NCBI GenBank assembly: GCA_027625915.1 | Contig: JANTQA010000015.1 | Location: 5,733,001-5,797,000, forward strand | Direction: 5' to 3' | DNA: 64,000 nucleotides | Source of the DNA: Anaeramoeba flamelloides | Lineage: Eukaryota > Metamonada > Anaeramoebidae | In this document: positions 39,501 to 50,872 of the stretch, one piece after another | How positions within the stretch are numbered: the stretch's first letter is position 1 | Layout: each line of letters starts with the position of its first letter | The notes under the pieces: model-generated | What the model was told of the DNA's origin: nothing | Seen by the model: only the letters and a program-made list of their open reading frames with translations | Database searches by the model: none | Program-made: the position numbers and the translations under genes

Positions 39501-42228
39501 GATAGTCTAGTATAAAAAATTATTTTATTTAACAAATCATAAATTCGTTATATATTTTTTTTTAAACATTAAACTTTTTATTTGTGAAAATTGAAAAGTA
39601 TATAATTCTTGATAAATACAGATAAGAAAGAGATTAGACAACTAAAAAGTTTAGGATTGTACTAAGCCACTGTGGAAAGATTTTGGGAAATCATTATTAT
39701 TAGGCAAAGTTTTAAAAATTTTTTGATCTTTGAATTTTGAATTTAATTTGAGTAAAATAGGAAGCATTTTACTCATAAATTTGACTTTAAAAAAGGTATT
39801 TAAAGTTCTTTAAGAAGTGTTTAACCAATTTATTTTGCCAATTTTTAATCTCATAAATATATAAGATTTGACGCGCTCAAGGATTTATGACATTATAAAA
39901 ATAATTTGGTTCAAGTCACTCAATTATTTGATCATTATAAGACAAAGAAAAAAGTCCATCAATTTTCTCGTAAAGGTTGGAAATATAATGAATTCCCTTT
40001 CTTTGTTTAAAAACAATGTCTAAAATCAACCAATGTTTTGCGTTTTTCTTCCAAAGAAAAATCAATCTTATTTTTAAAAAAATAAAAATTGATTTGTTCT
40101 CTTTTTTCTTTGGAAAAAAAGAGAAAAGAGATCATTTATAGAAGAATTTCAAAATGTGAAAAAAATATTTACCAATTACAAATTTTAAAAAAAAAAAAAA
40201 GCATTTTATTTTTCTATATCAAGTCAAGAAATTTTAGAGGAATGCTAAAAATAAGTCACTGTTAAGAACACACAAGTAGATACGCATGCTTTATGTTTGA
40301 TCGCCTTTTTGGGTGTTTCTTAACAATCTTGGAATAAAAGGGAAAATCGAAACTCATTGAAAAGTTTAGCGATCTAGTTTGTCTCTATGGGATTTTAAAC
40401 CAAGTTTTATCCTTAATGGATGAAAATGTAACCTTTAACTTCAATGTTTACAATGACTCCATTGTTGGAAGAAAAAGATCCTTTGAAGAAAAAGCTGTTC
40501 AAAGTAGCATTGAAAAATAACAAATTGGTTTTTTTGGTTTAAAATTTTTTGCTTGTTTTTTGTTGTGAAGAGTTAGATCCTGAGTTCCAAAAATAACATA
40601 GCAACTCATATTGCTTCATTTGTTTAAAAATCACCTTGATATAATCCCTCGTTTTGGATCCTCTTCTAAACTCAAAATATGATATTGTTCTGGTAATTAG
40701 AGTATATTAATAATCGTTCTTCGAACTCCTCGATATCTTCTTATATCACCTTGAATAATATCATATTTTTAGTTCTTCCAGGCCAAACTCGTAACATAAC
40801 AAGATGATTGTTTCCAAATCAAAACAATACAGACAGCTATTGATCACTTGTTTTCCATTTTTTCAAAGGTATTAATAATATAAATATTCATTCAATATTA
40901 TGGATTATGAAAAGTATTTATAATAACATAAATAAAGAATATCTTTCTTTTCTTCTTTTTTTTTTCTTTTTCCAGTAATGCTCACAATGCTACTTTTCAA
41001 ATTTTGGTGCTACATCATCAAATTCTAAAAAAATCCATCAATTTTTATAAGCCTAATCCTGACACAACTAAGATTAATCAAATTAATCTTTTTAATGATT
41101 TTTTTTAATTGTGTTTTTTAAAAAAAAACACAATTTTTGCTATATTTTTTTAATGGTAATTCAACCTCTAAAAAAATTAGAATTATTGCACTTTCAAATC
41201 AGTTTTATTGTTAACTAAACTATATTTTAAAAAAATATGACAAACTGGAAATAATACTTGAAAAAAAAAAATCCATTGTTTATTGTTGAGGGAAGAAGTG
41301 TGGAATACACTCTAGATACTCTAAAACCTAAATTTCTAAAAAAAGAAATTTGTCTGTACAAGTAGAAATTTTAAAATTACAATAAAAGTGTCTAAATATT
41401 AACAAACTATAGATCAAATGAAATGTGATACTTTATCAAATTTTTCATAAGGACTTTATTGATAAGGTACATCTATAAAGTGTTGGCTTTTAAAAATAAG
41501 AATTATTTTTTCGTTTTTCTTTTTATTGCTTTTTTTTTTTTTTTTATATATTTTTGTAAATTTTGTTTTCTCAGAATCCCAATACAAGATACCAACTAAC
41601 AGTCTCGATACAATCCAAGTATAGACTAGCCATATTGTATGGAAAGATCTGTTTGTTAGGTTTCACCCAGATCGTTTTAGTTGGCTCCATTCGTTTCATT
41701 TCGCTTCAATTTAGTTCGGTTCGTTCGTTTCAACTAAGTTCGGTTTGTTTAAGCTTTAATAAGACAAAGTTTATTAATTCTTATCATGATTTTGATACCT
41801 TTTACCCCCCTCCTACAAACACTTAAAAAAAAAAATAAAAAGGGGAGGAAACCAAATAACTTAAAAAAGGGAACTTAGAAAAAGTAAAAAGTTTAAAAAA
41901 TGAAAAAAAAGTTTTACTCTTTATTATTCAAGTTCAACTATTTCTTAAATCTTATTAATAATTAACTTTTTAATTATTACAAGCATATAAAAGCCTGATA
42001 TTTCAAAAATTCTAAAAAATAAAATCAAAAATCTAAAAAAAAAGTGAGTCACAATTTTTGAAATGAGCATTATGAATTTTTTATTACTGAACTTTCACTG
42101 AAAAAAAGGTTAATAAGAAGATTATTTGCCAATAAATATATTAAATTCATTTTAAAAGGTATTAAATAAACGAAATTTTCTTAGTGATTATTTGTCTTTT
42201 CGAAGATCTTTTTTTTTTCCTAACATGA

Positions 42229-42270
<42 letters not shown>

Positions 42271-45200
42271 AAAAAAAAAGAAAAAAAAAAAAAAGAAATC
42301 AAAAAAAAAGAAAAAGAAAAAGAAAAAGTAAAAGAAAAAGAAAAAGAAAGCAAAATAAAATTTTGATGAAATTAGAAACTAAAATTTGCAAAAATAGAAA
42401 AAATGATTTTGATCTTAAAATTTGAAAATTTTATTTTGATAAAGAAGACTGGAATAAACCCTCCAAACAGCTTCCATAAACATTATAAAGAGAGTCAACA
42501 TTTTTGAAAAATTATTTAGTTTTGATCAATCTATTTCCCCAAAAAAATTGTTTTTTAAAAATTCTGAAATTACAGACAGATTTATTGTGCATTTTTTGTT
42601 CAATTTTTTATCAGAATTTTGGAATTAAATATCAAGTTTTTTTCTCAAAATTTAATAAATATACCAGTTTCAATAATATAGTTTGAAGAACTAATAATAG
42701 GCAGATAATTATTAATAGTTGATTCATACAAAAACAGAATTAACAATAATTTAGATCAATAAATTTTTTCTTTTTTTTTTTCAAAGTGAAAATTTTTAAT
42801 ACTAATATTTAATATTTCAAGAATTAACAAAATAATAATAATACCAATTCTTTTTTATTTATTCAATTGTCATTTTTAAAACTTGTGGATTCCTTTTATT
42901 TCGATATTTTGGAAGTTTTTTATATCCCTTAGAGCCCCAAATATACTAATTGCCTTCGAAACAAAATATTTAATTTGAGTTGTTATCAAAGGATTATAAG
43001 ATATAGAATTTATAAAAAATTATCTTAGAAAGAAAATTTTATAATTAAAAATTGTATAGTTATCACACAATAATTTAACTTGAAAAAAAATTTTTTCAAC
43101 ATTGGCAATTTTTCTTAGTTATTGCGATTTTATTATTTTCCAAATTTTGTTAAAAAAAATGTTTTTTTTTTTTTTGAAAAGTTTATCTAGACATCAAAAA
43201 CCTCTGAGTTTTTATGATTTAAACACATCAAACTTTACTGGAAATTTTTTTGGGGCCCTTTGTACCCCAAAATTGCCTAAAATACTTTCATTAAATAATT
43301 TATTCATTATAAAAGATATTTTGACATCACATAGAAAATTTGTTTTATCTATTGATTACTATCCAATAGCAATATATATATTTGATTCTAAATTATTTAA
43401 AAATAAAAAAAATATAAATTAAGGGATTAGTGTCACCATAGATTTCTCTATAATCAAAGTATGTTGTAATTGGGTGTAAATGGTATTAGTGCACCATGGC
43501 TCGAATAGCTCTAAAAAATCTATTATAAATCTTATTGCACAATAAATTATTACATTTTTTACTAATGATCACAATTAAAAAATTTCATTTTGAAAAATTT
43601 TTTTTTATTTCCTTTTCCAAATCTAAAAATAAAAACCCAAAAAACAGTATTCTGGTATTCAATAATTTAGATTTAGAACTTCCAAAAGTAACTATTTTTA
43701 GAATTTTTGAATTTCAAAGATTAACTCAATAATGATCAACATAAAAGTACAAAGACTGATTAGTTTTGTTTGCTTTTGATAAGTCTAATTATAGCATCAA
43801 TATATTTGCATGATTTGAGAAATAATTTGACAAAAAACTTTATTGGTTAATTATTTAATTTTTAAAAAAAAACGAATTTTTTATTAACTAATCTACATTT
43901 CGCCATAAATTTAAGATAGATATTTTATGACTTTGTAGTCTGAATATTGATAATTCAATCATAAAATTTATGGCGAAATGCAGATTTTATTCTGAATTTG
44001 CTGGGTTTTTTACTAATACATAGATCATTTTTAATTGATGAGATCAAAAAATAGTACTACTTTGCAATCGATTTTTTAGAGACATTTGAACCATGTAACA
44101 CTAATGTGGTTCCACCCAATAACAACATACTTTGATCCTAGGCTTCTCCTTGGTAGACGCTAATCCCTTAAATTAGAAAAAAAAATAATATTTTTTTTCA
44201 TTGTCAAATTTGGAAATTTTTTCAATAAGATTTTTTTTCTAATTGAAAATATTTGGCCAATAATTCGATTTTGGTTAATAATTGATTTTTTTTTTTTAAT
44301 TTTTACTATTTTTTAATTTTTGACTTTTTAAAATCTAGACATAAAATAAACAATATTATTGGATAAGAGACCATATATCAGAAATTATTTTCCAAGATCT
44401 TTATTAATTTAGATTGAAAAAATCAAATTTCACAAATAAATTATTCAAATTTTTACTCAATAACAAAATTCAAAAATTTTTTTTTCTGGTTTGGAAGATT
44501 ATTTTATTATCTTTGAATAATATTTAAAAGTTATTTTTTATTTTTTTTTTTTAAAATTTGGGACTGATTACTTTATTTATTAAAAAAGTTTTTACGTGTT
44601 TAATTCCAATGTAATAAATGAAATTATTTTACAATTTTTTTTTGTTTGTTTGTTTGTTCAAGAATTTTTTATTGTTTAACTAAAAGTTTTATAAAATTAT
44701 TCATATTAAACTTTTAATTTTGGCCTAAAGAAATGAATTTCATTTTTCTCTTGATTTAATATTTATTAAAATTTTTTCGAAAAAAAAAGAAAATTTTTCA
44801 AAGTAATATATTTTTTTATTTTTTTTTATCATAAAATTAACAACATTATTTGATTGTTATTATTAATAAACCAATGTATTGAGTTTTTAATTACTATTAT
44901 TGTAATAAAATTTTAACAAAAAAAAAAAATTAATCCATAAACACATACCTAAAATTTTACACTGCAACTTTATACTCTGATTTTATATCCCACTAATTCT
45001 AACCTAACCATATAGTTTTTAACAGAAATTGAAACAATGAATTTAGCTTTGGAATGTTTGATTGAAATTGAAATAATTAAAACAAAAAACCAATATAAAA
45101 AGGTATTTATAAAATTATTTCAAAAGACAATGGATATCATTATAAATTTTTTAAGCTCTGTTCAAAATATTGAAGAGATATATTTGAATGGAACCGAAAA

Positions 45201-47901
45201 TGATCGAAGATTTTTAAGAAATGTATCTTTATTTATTATATACATTTTAAAACGGCATATCAAATTGTTTGAATCTGTGGGTTTTGATGAAAAAATTAAA
45301 GAAACTTTACATGTATTAATAGAGTTATCCATTTTACCAGATAAAGAAATATTTAAAATATGTCTAACCTTTTGGACAAAATTTTCAAGTAATTTATTTC
45401 ATGAAGATATGACTTCTTTTTCACTAGAGTTATTAAATGCAAATTTAAAAAAAATAAATAATAATAATTCGATGAGGAATAATCGAAAAAAAAAAAAAAA
45501 AAAAAAACAAAAAAGATCCGAAAAATACAGCGAAATTTTATCGCAAATTAGAAGAGTAATGATCTCCAAAATGGTCAAACCCGAAGAGGTATTGCTTATC
45601 GAAAATGAAAATGGCGAACTAATTAGAACAAGGACAAAGGATACAGATTCAATTACGCTATATAAAGAAATGAGAAAGGTCTTAGTATTATTAACCCATT
45701 TAAGTTATTCTGACACAGAACAAATCCTGATTAATAAGTTATATGAGCAAGTTAAAAATGAAAATTTTTCGTGGAATGGATTGAATATTATTTGTTGGGC
45801 AATTGGATCAATTAGTGGATCAATGAGCCCAAAAAGAGAAGAAAACTTTGTTACGATTGTAATCAAAGAATTATTAGACATGAATCAAAAAATGGTACAA
45901 AAGGAAGATAAAGCGGTGATCGCTTCAAATATAATGTATATTGTTGGGCAATATCCAAGATTTTTAAGAAAGCATTGGGAATTTCTAAAAATTGTTGTAG
46001 AAAAGCTTTTTGAATTCATGCACGAAACTTATCCAGGTATTCAAGATATGGCTTGTGATACATTTTTAAAAATCTGTACTAGTTGTAAAAATGAATTTGT
46101 CAAAACTCATGAAATAATTGTAAATAATAATCAAAATAACAACAACAACAATAACAATAACAATAACAATTTTAATGCAAATGTTGTTGAAGAAGAAGAG
46201 TATAATTTTGCTCATAAAAAGAGTTCAATTCAAAATAAAAAGAAAATGACAAAGCAAAGAAAAAAAATGGAACCACCTTTCGTTGAAGAAATGATTTTTT
46301 TGTTACCCAAAATTATTGATACTTTAGAACCACAACAAATCCATGTTGTTTATGAAGCCTTTGGGAAAATAATATTTGTGTCAAAACCAAAGCATAGAAA
46401 CGAACTATTAAAAAAATTAATGACTTTAATAAATAATGATTGGTTTGAAATATTAGAAACATCAAAAGGTAATATCGATTATTTAAAAGATATCAATACT
46501 TGTAAAAATTTAATATTTTTGTTGCGGGCTAATTTGGTTGTTGCAAACTCAATTGGCGAATATTTCAAAGAGCAATTAATTCTTGTCCAGCCAGACTTTT
46601 TATTGTTGTATCAATTCTATTCTGATTGCTTGTTCAATATAATCAATAATTACAATGAAAACAATAACAACTATAATATTGATTCTATACCAATACGAAA
46701 AATGAAGGCAATTAAAAGGGAGGGGCTATTATTAATTGAAACGTTTATTTCAAATACAACTTCGTCTCACCATAAATATTTATTATCTGATTTGATACCA
46801 TCGTTATTTGATACCATTTTAACCGATTACCAAAATAATGTTCCCCAAGCTAAGGAGCCAGCGATTTTGTCTTTAATATCAGTCTCGTTTACAAAGCTTA
46901 GACATAAGGTAAATGAATATGTGCCAATAGTATTTGATTCCATCTTTGAAAGCACACTAGAAATGATCAAAGACAATTTTCAAGATTACCCTGAGCACAG
47001 GCTAAAATTTTTTAAATTATTGAGAGAAATAAATCGAAATTGTTACCAAGCATTATTTTTGTTGTCCATTGAAAAGTTTTCAATAATCATAGATTCAATA
47101 ATTTGGGCCTTTAAGCACACAGATAGAAACATGTCTGAAACTGGTCTATTGGCCTTAGACGAGTTATTGAAAAATATTGAAAGAGATAACAAATACTCTA
47201 ATCAATTAATCACAATTTTTATCATCAAATTAATCGAAAATATATTTGAAATTTTAACAGACACCTTTCATAAAAGCAGCTTTGATTTACAAGCCAATTT
47301 ATTAATGAAAATTTTAAATTTGATCCAAAATCATATAACCATACCTTTAAATAAGATTAACCACGATGACTTGAATCTCAATCTTAATAATAATAGCAGT
47401 AATAATGATAATAATAATAATAATAATTTGAATAATTTGAATAATTATAATCAACCAGAAACGTTTTTAAGTAACGAAAACCAACAAATTGAAGAAATTA
47501 GAGAAAACAATAAACAGTATTTAATTGAATATTTATATCAATTGTTTTTAGATTTTTTTAAAAATATGCATCATCAAAAAATTGAATTGTTTTTAAATAA
47601 GATCTTTCATTATTCAAAATCGCAATCCAAATTTAAAACACATTTACGAGACTTCTTAATAGAAACAAAGCATTTTTCAGCTATTGATAAATTTGATTCA
47701 ATAGAAAAAGAAATACAAGAAAAAAAAGAAAAAAATAAACAGAAAAAATTAAGAAAAATCAGAGCCATTCCTGGAATGCTGGGGCCTTTTGAATTATTAG
47801 AACAAGAACAACAAGAAATTGAAAATTTTAATAATCAAAATAATCAAAATTCGATAGATTATTTAAAACGAAACGAAAACGAAATGAGCAAAATGTATTA
47901 A
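36562..47901 (+). CDS. XPO1: Exportin-1 (CRM1), nuclear export receptor
   Basis: CRM1 binds leucine-rich export signals together with RanGTP and carries proteins and RNPs out of the nucleus. Exons are 36562-36657, 36830-37111, 37369-37719 and 45016-47901; introns are 172, 257 and 7,296 bp, all phase 0. The protein has about 1,204 residues. Each join restores the human alignment: ND|RILAQDILNQF, LVE|IVKQEWP and SR|FLTEIETMNLALECL. The acceptor TATAG at 45015 is chosen over a nearer CAG because only it keeps the frame. Hallmarks include the N-terminal importin-beta-like region, FLNWIPLGYIFET in its Asn-Trp form, AIGSISGSM, ASNIMYIVGQYPRFL, FEFMHETYPGIQDMACDTF and DSIIWAFKHTDRNM. The position of human Cys528 is Asn (about residue 533, codon 45883-45885). 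Asn and Lys inserts account for the extra length over the 1,071 residues of human CRM1. A run of about 22 A codes for Lys near 45487. Confidence 0.95.
37758..38946 (+). mobile_element. Family A transposon in XPO1 intron 3
   Basis: About 1,190 bp in the same orientation as the 54684 copy. The left terminus reads AAGTAGGTACATTTTACC, slightly degraded; the right terminus reads AAATGTACTTACTCCT. Shared interior blocks include ACCAAAATACCATTCACTAG, GATTAAATTTTTGGTTTTAT, AAAAGGTGTG and AATAAATCTTTATTTCTGAA. It begins about 38 bp after the splice donor and has no transposase frame. Confidence 0.82.
39890..41107 (+). pseudogene. Coding-like fragments of unknown origin inside XPO1 intron 3
   Basis: Several short open stretches here have balanced amino-acid composition unlike random AT-rich sequence. 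One contains DHYKTKKKVHQFSRKGWKY (about 39925-39980), one KFSDLVCLYGILNQVLSLMD (about 40355-40415), one ITLNNIIFLVLPGQTRN (about 40745-40795), and one ATFQILVLHHQILKK (about 40993-41037) that follows a pyrimidine-rich CCAG acceptor-like site and runs to a stop at 41107. No family was recognised. It looks like a broken gene or mobile-element relic on the host gene's sense strand; a nested intron-containing gene is the alternative. Confidence 0.35.
41947..42268 (+). repeat. Family D repeat with poly-A tail, copy 1
   Basis: About 280 bp match the reverse complement of 49615-49905, including AATCTTATTAATAATTAACT, TCACTGAAAAAAAGGTTAAT and TTTTCGAAGATCTTTTTTTT. In both copies the similarity runs into a long A tract (about 30 A here), as expected of a retroposed SINE-like sequence. 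The tail is followed by AAAAG repeats. No tRNA-like promoter boxes were recognised. Confidence 0.7.
43419..44171. mobile_element. 745-bp DNA element with TTAA target sites
   Basis: TTAA at 43419-43422 and at 44168-44171 bound an element whose ends read GGGATTAG and CTAATCCC. Terminal inverted repeats extend about 105 bp at roughly 75 percent identity, sharing ATCAAAGTATGTTGT, ATTGGGTG and CTCTAAAAAATC. TTAA targeting is typical of piggyBac, whose ends usually begin CCC rather than GGG, so the assignment is tentative. A second hairpin lies inside, at about 43890-43985, with arms including CATTTCGCCATAAATTT. The interior has no transposase; an open stretch at about 43620-43731 is unrecognised. 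Confidence 0.75.
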
Positions 47902-50872
47902 TAATTAATTTTCTATTTTTTTTAAAAATTGTTTTTTATTTTTCTCATTTCAATTTTTTTTTTTAGTTTTTTAGTTTTTTTTTTTTTTTTTTTTTTGAAC
48001 AAATAATAATTTTTGTATTTTTTTAGAAAATAAATTGATTCATATTCTTTATTAGTTTATTTATTTCATATTATTTTATTAGACAATTACTTCTAAATTA
48101 TGTTACATTCAATTTTATTCCCTTTTATTAAAAGTAATATCCCTGAGAGTTCTTTGGAGGATAAAAAAAAAAAAATTAATATAAAAGTTAATAAATTTAC
48201 AAAATAATATTAAGCAATCAGTCTTTCATCAAAGATGGTAAATTTTAAAAATATACCTTCGGTAATATTCTGTACTTTGAAATTTTATTGTTTGCTCAAG
48301 TGTCAAAAAATCATGATCGACTAAGAAACTCAGAAAAGAAAATAATTAAATTGATTTTATTTCTTACTTTTTAACAAGTTTTTTACCCTTTTTATTATTA
48401 TTTCCGTAATTATTACACTAAAAAAAATTCTTTTTTTGGAATAATTATTAAGAAGAGTTTTATTTTCTTTTTCAAGATTATTCTGTTGGTTAACTAAAAA
48501 TTGATTTATTTAACATATTGAAAAATATTAGAATTATTTTAATAAGGATAGTTTTCAATATTAAAGTTTTAAACAACTATAAAATTTTTACTCTATAATT
48601 TGTATTTTTGTTCTGAAATTCAATTTTTCAAAATAAAATTTTCTTCTCAAATTATTTTTGAATAAAGTAATTTTATCCTCAAAATTCAAAATCAATTTTT
48701 TTCGACCAAAATGATTTGTATTGCTCTAATGATTCTTGTGAATATGACCAATACATTGATTAAAAAAAATTCAAAATTCTTTTTGCAACATTTTTTTCTA
48801 TTTTTTGAAATTAAGAAAATTACGATATCAAACTTTATAGAATAAAAAAATAATTAATTAATAGATCGTAATTTAATTTATATATATATATATATTAAAC
48901 TTTAATCAAATTTAGATTTACTTTTGTACCTATACTCTATTATTTTTATTTGTGAAGTTTGAATTGAAATATTAATAATGCTAAATACAAACAAAATAAT
49001 TTTTTTTCTTACAAAATCAAGACTTTTTAAACTAAAATTAAAAATAAATGACACATAATTTATAAGAATTGACTTAATGGTATATTAAAAATAACTAATT
49101 TTTTTTTATATTTTTATATTGTAAATATTTGAAATTTTGATTTCAAAAAATAGACTAAAATAAATTAATTGTCTAGATGTTGTTTACTTATCGATTTATC
49201 AACCAGAATATCTTTTAAAGGAATAATTATTTTGAGGATCTTTATAAGATTTCATTTTTCTTTTAAAAAAAATATTAGCTCCTTAGTTTTCTTGTTAATA
49301 TTCAAATAGAAAAATAATTTAGTTTATTTCTATAATACAAATAATAATTTACTTGATTTTCTTTTTATTTGTTTTTTAATTTAGCAATTCAAACAATTTT
49401 TCAAGGGTGTTGACTCACTTTATTATGGATAATAGAGGTTGTTTTGTAGGTTATGTTCTCTATTTTAAATAAAATATATTTTCAATATTTAAATCAAAAC
49501 CATTTGTTCGAATTTCAGAAAATGTTAGTTTTACTTTTATTATTTTTTCTTTTTTTTTCTTTGGAAAATTTTTCCTTTTCTTGAGTAGAATCGGATTCTT
49601 TTTTTTTTTTTTTTTATTTTTTTTTGGAAAATCAAGTTGAAAAAAAAAGATCTTCGAAAATACAAATAAAAATTAAGAAAATTGATAATCTTTAATGTTT
49701 TTAAAATATATTTTTTTTTGATAAATAATCTTGTATTAACCTTTTTTTCAGTGAAATTTCAGTAATAAAAAATCAATAATTCTGATTACGAAAATTTTCA
49801 CTTTATTTTTTTTATTTTTTAGTTTTATTTTTTTATAATTTTTGAAATATCAGACTTTTATATTTGAAATAATTAAAAAGTTAATTATTAATAAGATTTA
49901 ATATATAATTGTTTATCGAGACCAAATATTCTTTTTTTGGGCTTATTATTCCATAGGGGTTATATTTATTGGAATATAGTTAGTTTGTTTTTATTCTTTT
50001 GTAATAGTTGATTAGAGCTAAGAAAAAACAAATCATAGAGATTTTAGAGTTTTCTCACTCTTATTAGAAAAGTTTAATATAAAATTATTTTGAGTCAAAG
50101 GCGACCGTGTTATATGTGATGAATTACATAAACTTAATGGGTTTTACTGGATATTAGAAAAAAATTTAATTTAAGAAATTTTCAAATTAAATCATCTTTC
50201 TCTTTTTTTACTTTTTTTTTTTTTTCAATTTTTTTTTTAAACTTAATTATTGATAATTTTTTTAATTATTTTAAGATCTCAGAACCACTTAAAAATGTGT
50301 TATTCAAATGTTATTTAAACAGTGAAAACGATTCTAGAAAAAAAATATTGATTTCTATTGAAATTTTATTTGGATTTTCAATTGCAGATCAAAATCAATA
50401 TTCTTGTTTTTTTTTAAATAGGTTATACCAAGAAATTGAGTTTTTCAGTTTTAAGAAAATCTATTGATTTCTTAGTTTTATTCCAAACGTGTTAACAACT
50501 ATACGTTGATATGTATTATATTACTTATTTTTTATTTGTTATTCAAAGGTCAATTTATAAAAAATAATTGATATTGGAAAAAAATTTTGAAACTCTTTGA
50601 CAGAAATAAAGTTTAATAATATCCTTTGTGATACATTAATTTTTTCTGTTTAAATAATAACAGTTATAAATTTTCTGTTTGAATTAAAAAATTACTGAAA
50701 AAAATAAAATTCAAAATTTATAAAAAAATTCAATTAATATCTATTTTTGATTTATTATCAAAATAATTTTATATGCTATCAATTAAATTAAGATATAAAT
50801 CTATTAAATATAATATCAAAAAAATAATCAAAAAAATTTTTTTTTTAAATTTGAAAAGGGTAAAAATAATGC
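47902..50872. other. Intergenic region between convergent XPO1 and receptor genes
   Basis: The 3' ends of two convergent genes face each other across 3 kb. The region contains T runs (47976-47996 among others), a short (TA)n near 48877-48893 and the second family D repeat (49615-49905). No coding region or RNA gene was seen. Confidence 0.6.
49615..49905 (-). repeat. Family D repeat, copy 2
   Basis: This is the inverted partner of 41947-42268, matching over about 280 bp with scattered changes. Read on the minus strand it ends in an A-rich tract (the T run near 49597-49625), as copy 1 does. It lies outside genes. Confidence 0.7.

Larger units (their letters stand above)
37720..45015 (+). other. 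XPO1 intron 3, 7.3 kb
   Basis: The donor GTAATA follows the IISR codons and the acceptor TATAG precedes FLTEIET, both in phase 0. The intron is more than 25 times longer than its two neighbours. It holds a family A transposon directly behind the donor, the TTAA-bounded element at 43419-44171, a family D repeat with poly-A at 41947-42268, and coding-like fragments at about 39890-41107. Stretches between these are plain AT-rich sequence, including an open but unrecognised frame at 43102-43422 and an isolated GC-richer patch at 41563-41823. Confidence 0.9.

Noticed and set aside
41563-41826. 87-residue open frame after a TTCTCAG site
   Set aside because: The GC-richer patch contains GTTCG-type simple repeats, and the translation has no recognisable domain.
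43102-43422. 106-residue open frame ending at the TTAA element
   Set aside because: It is Phe/Leu/Asn-rich, matches no family, and ends in low-complexity sequence inside an established intron; probably chance or a relic.
45021-45026. Acceptor AACAG as start of XPO1 exon 4
   Set aside because: It would put the exon out of phase with the 37719 donor and drop the conserved FL residues; TATAG ten bases upstream keeps both.
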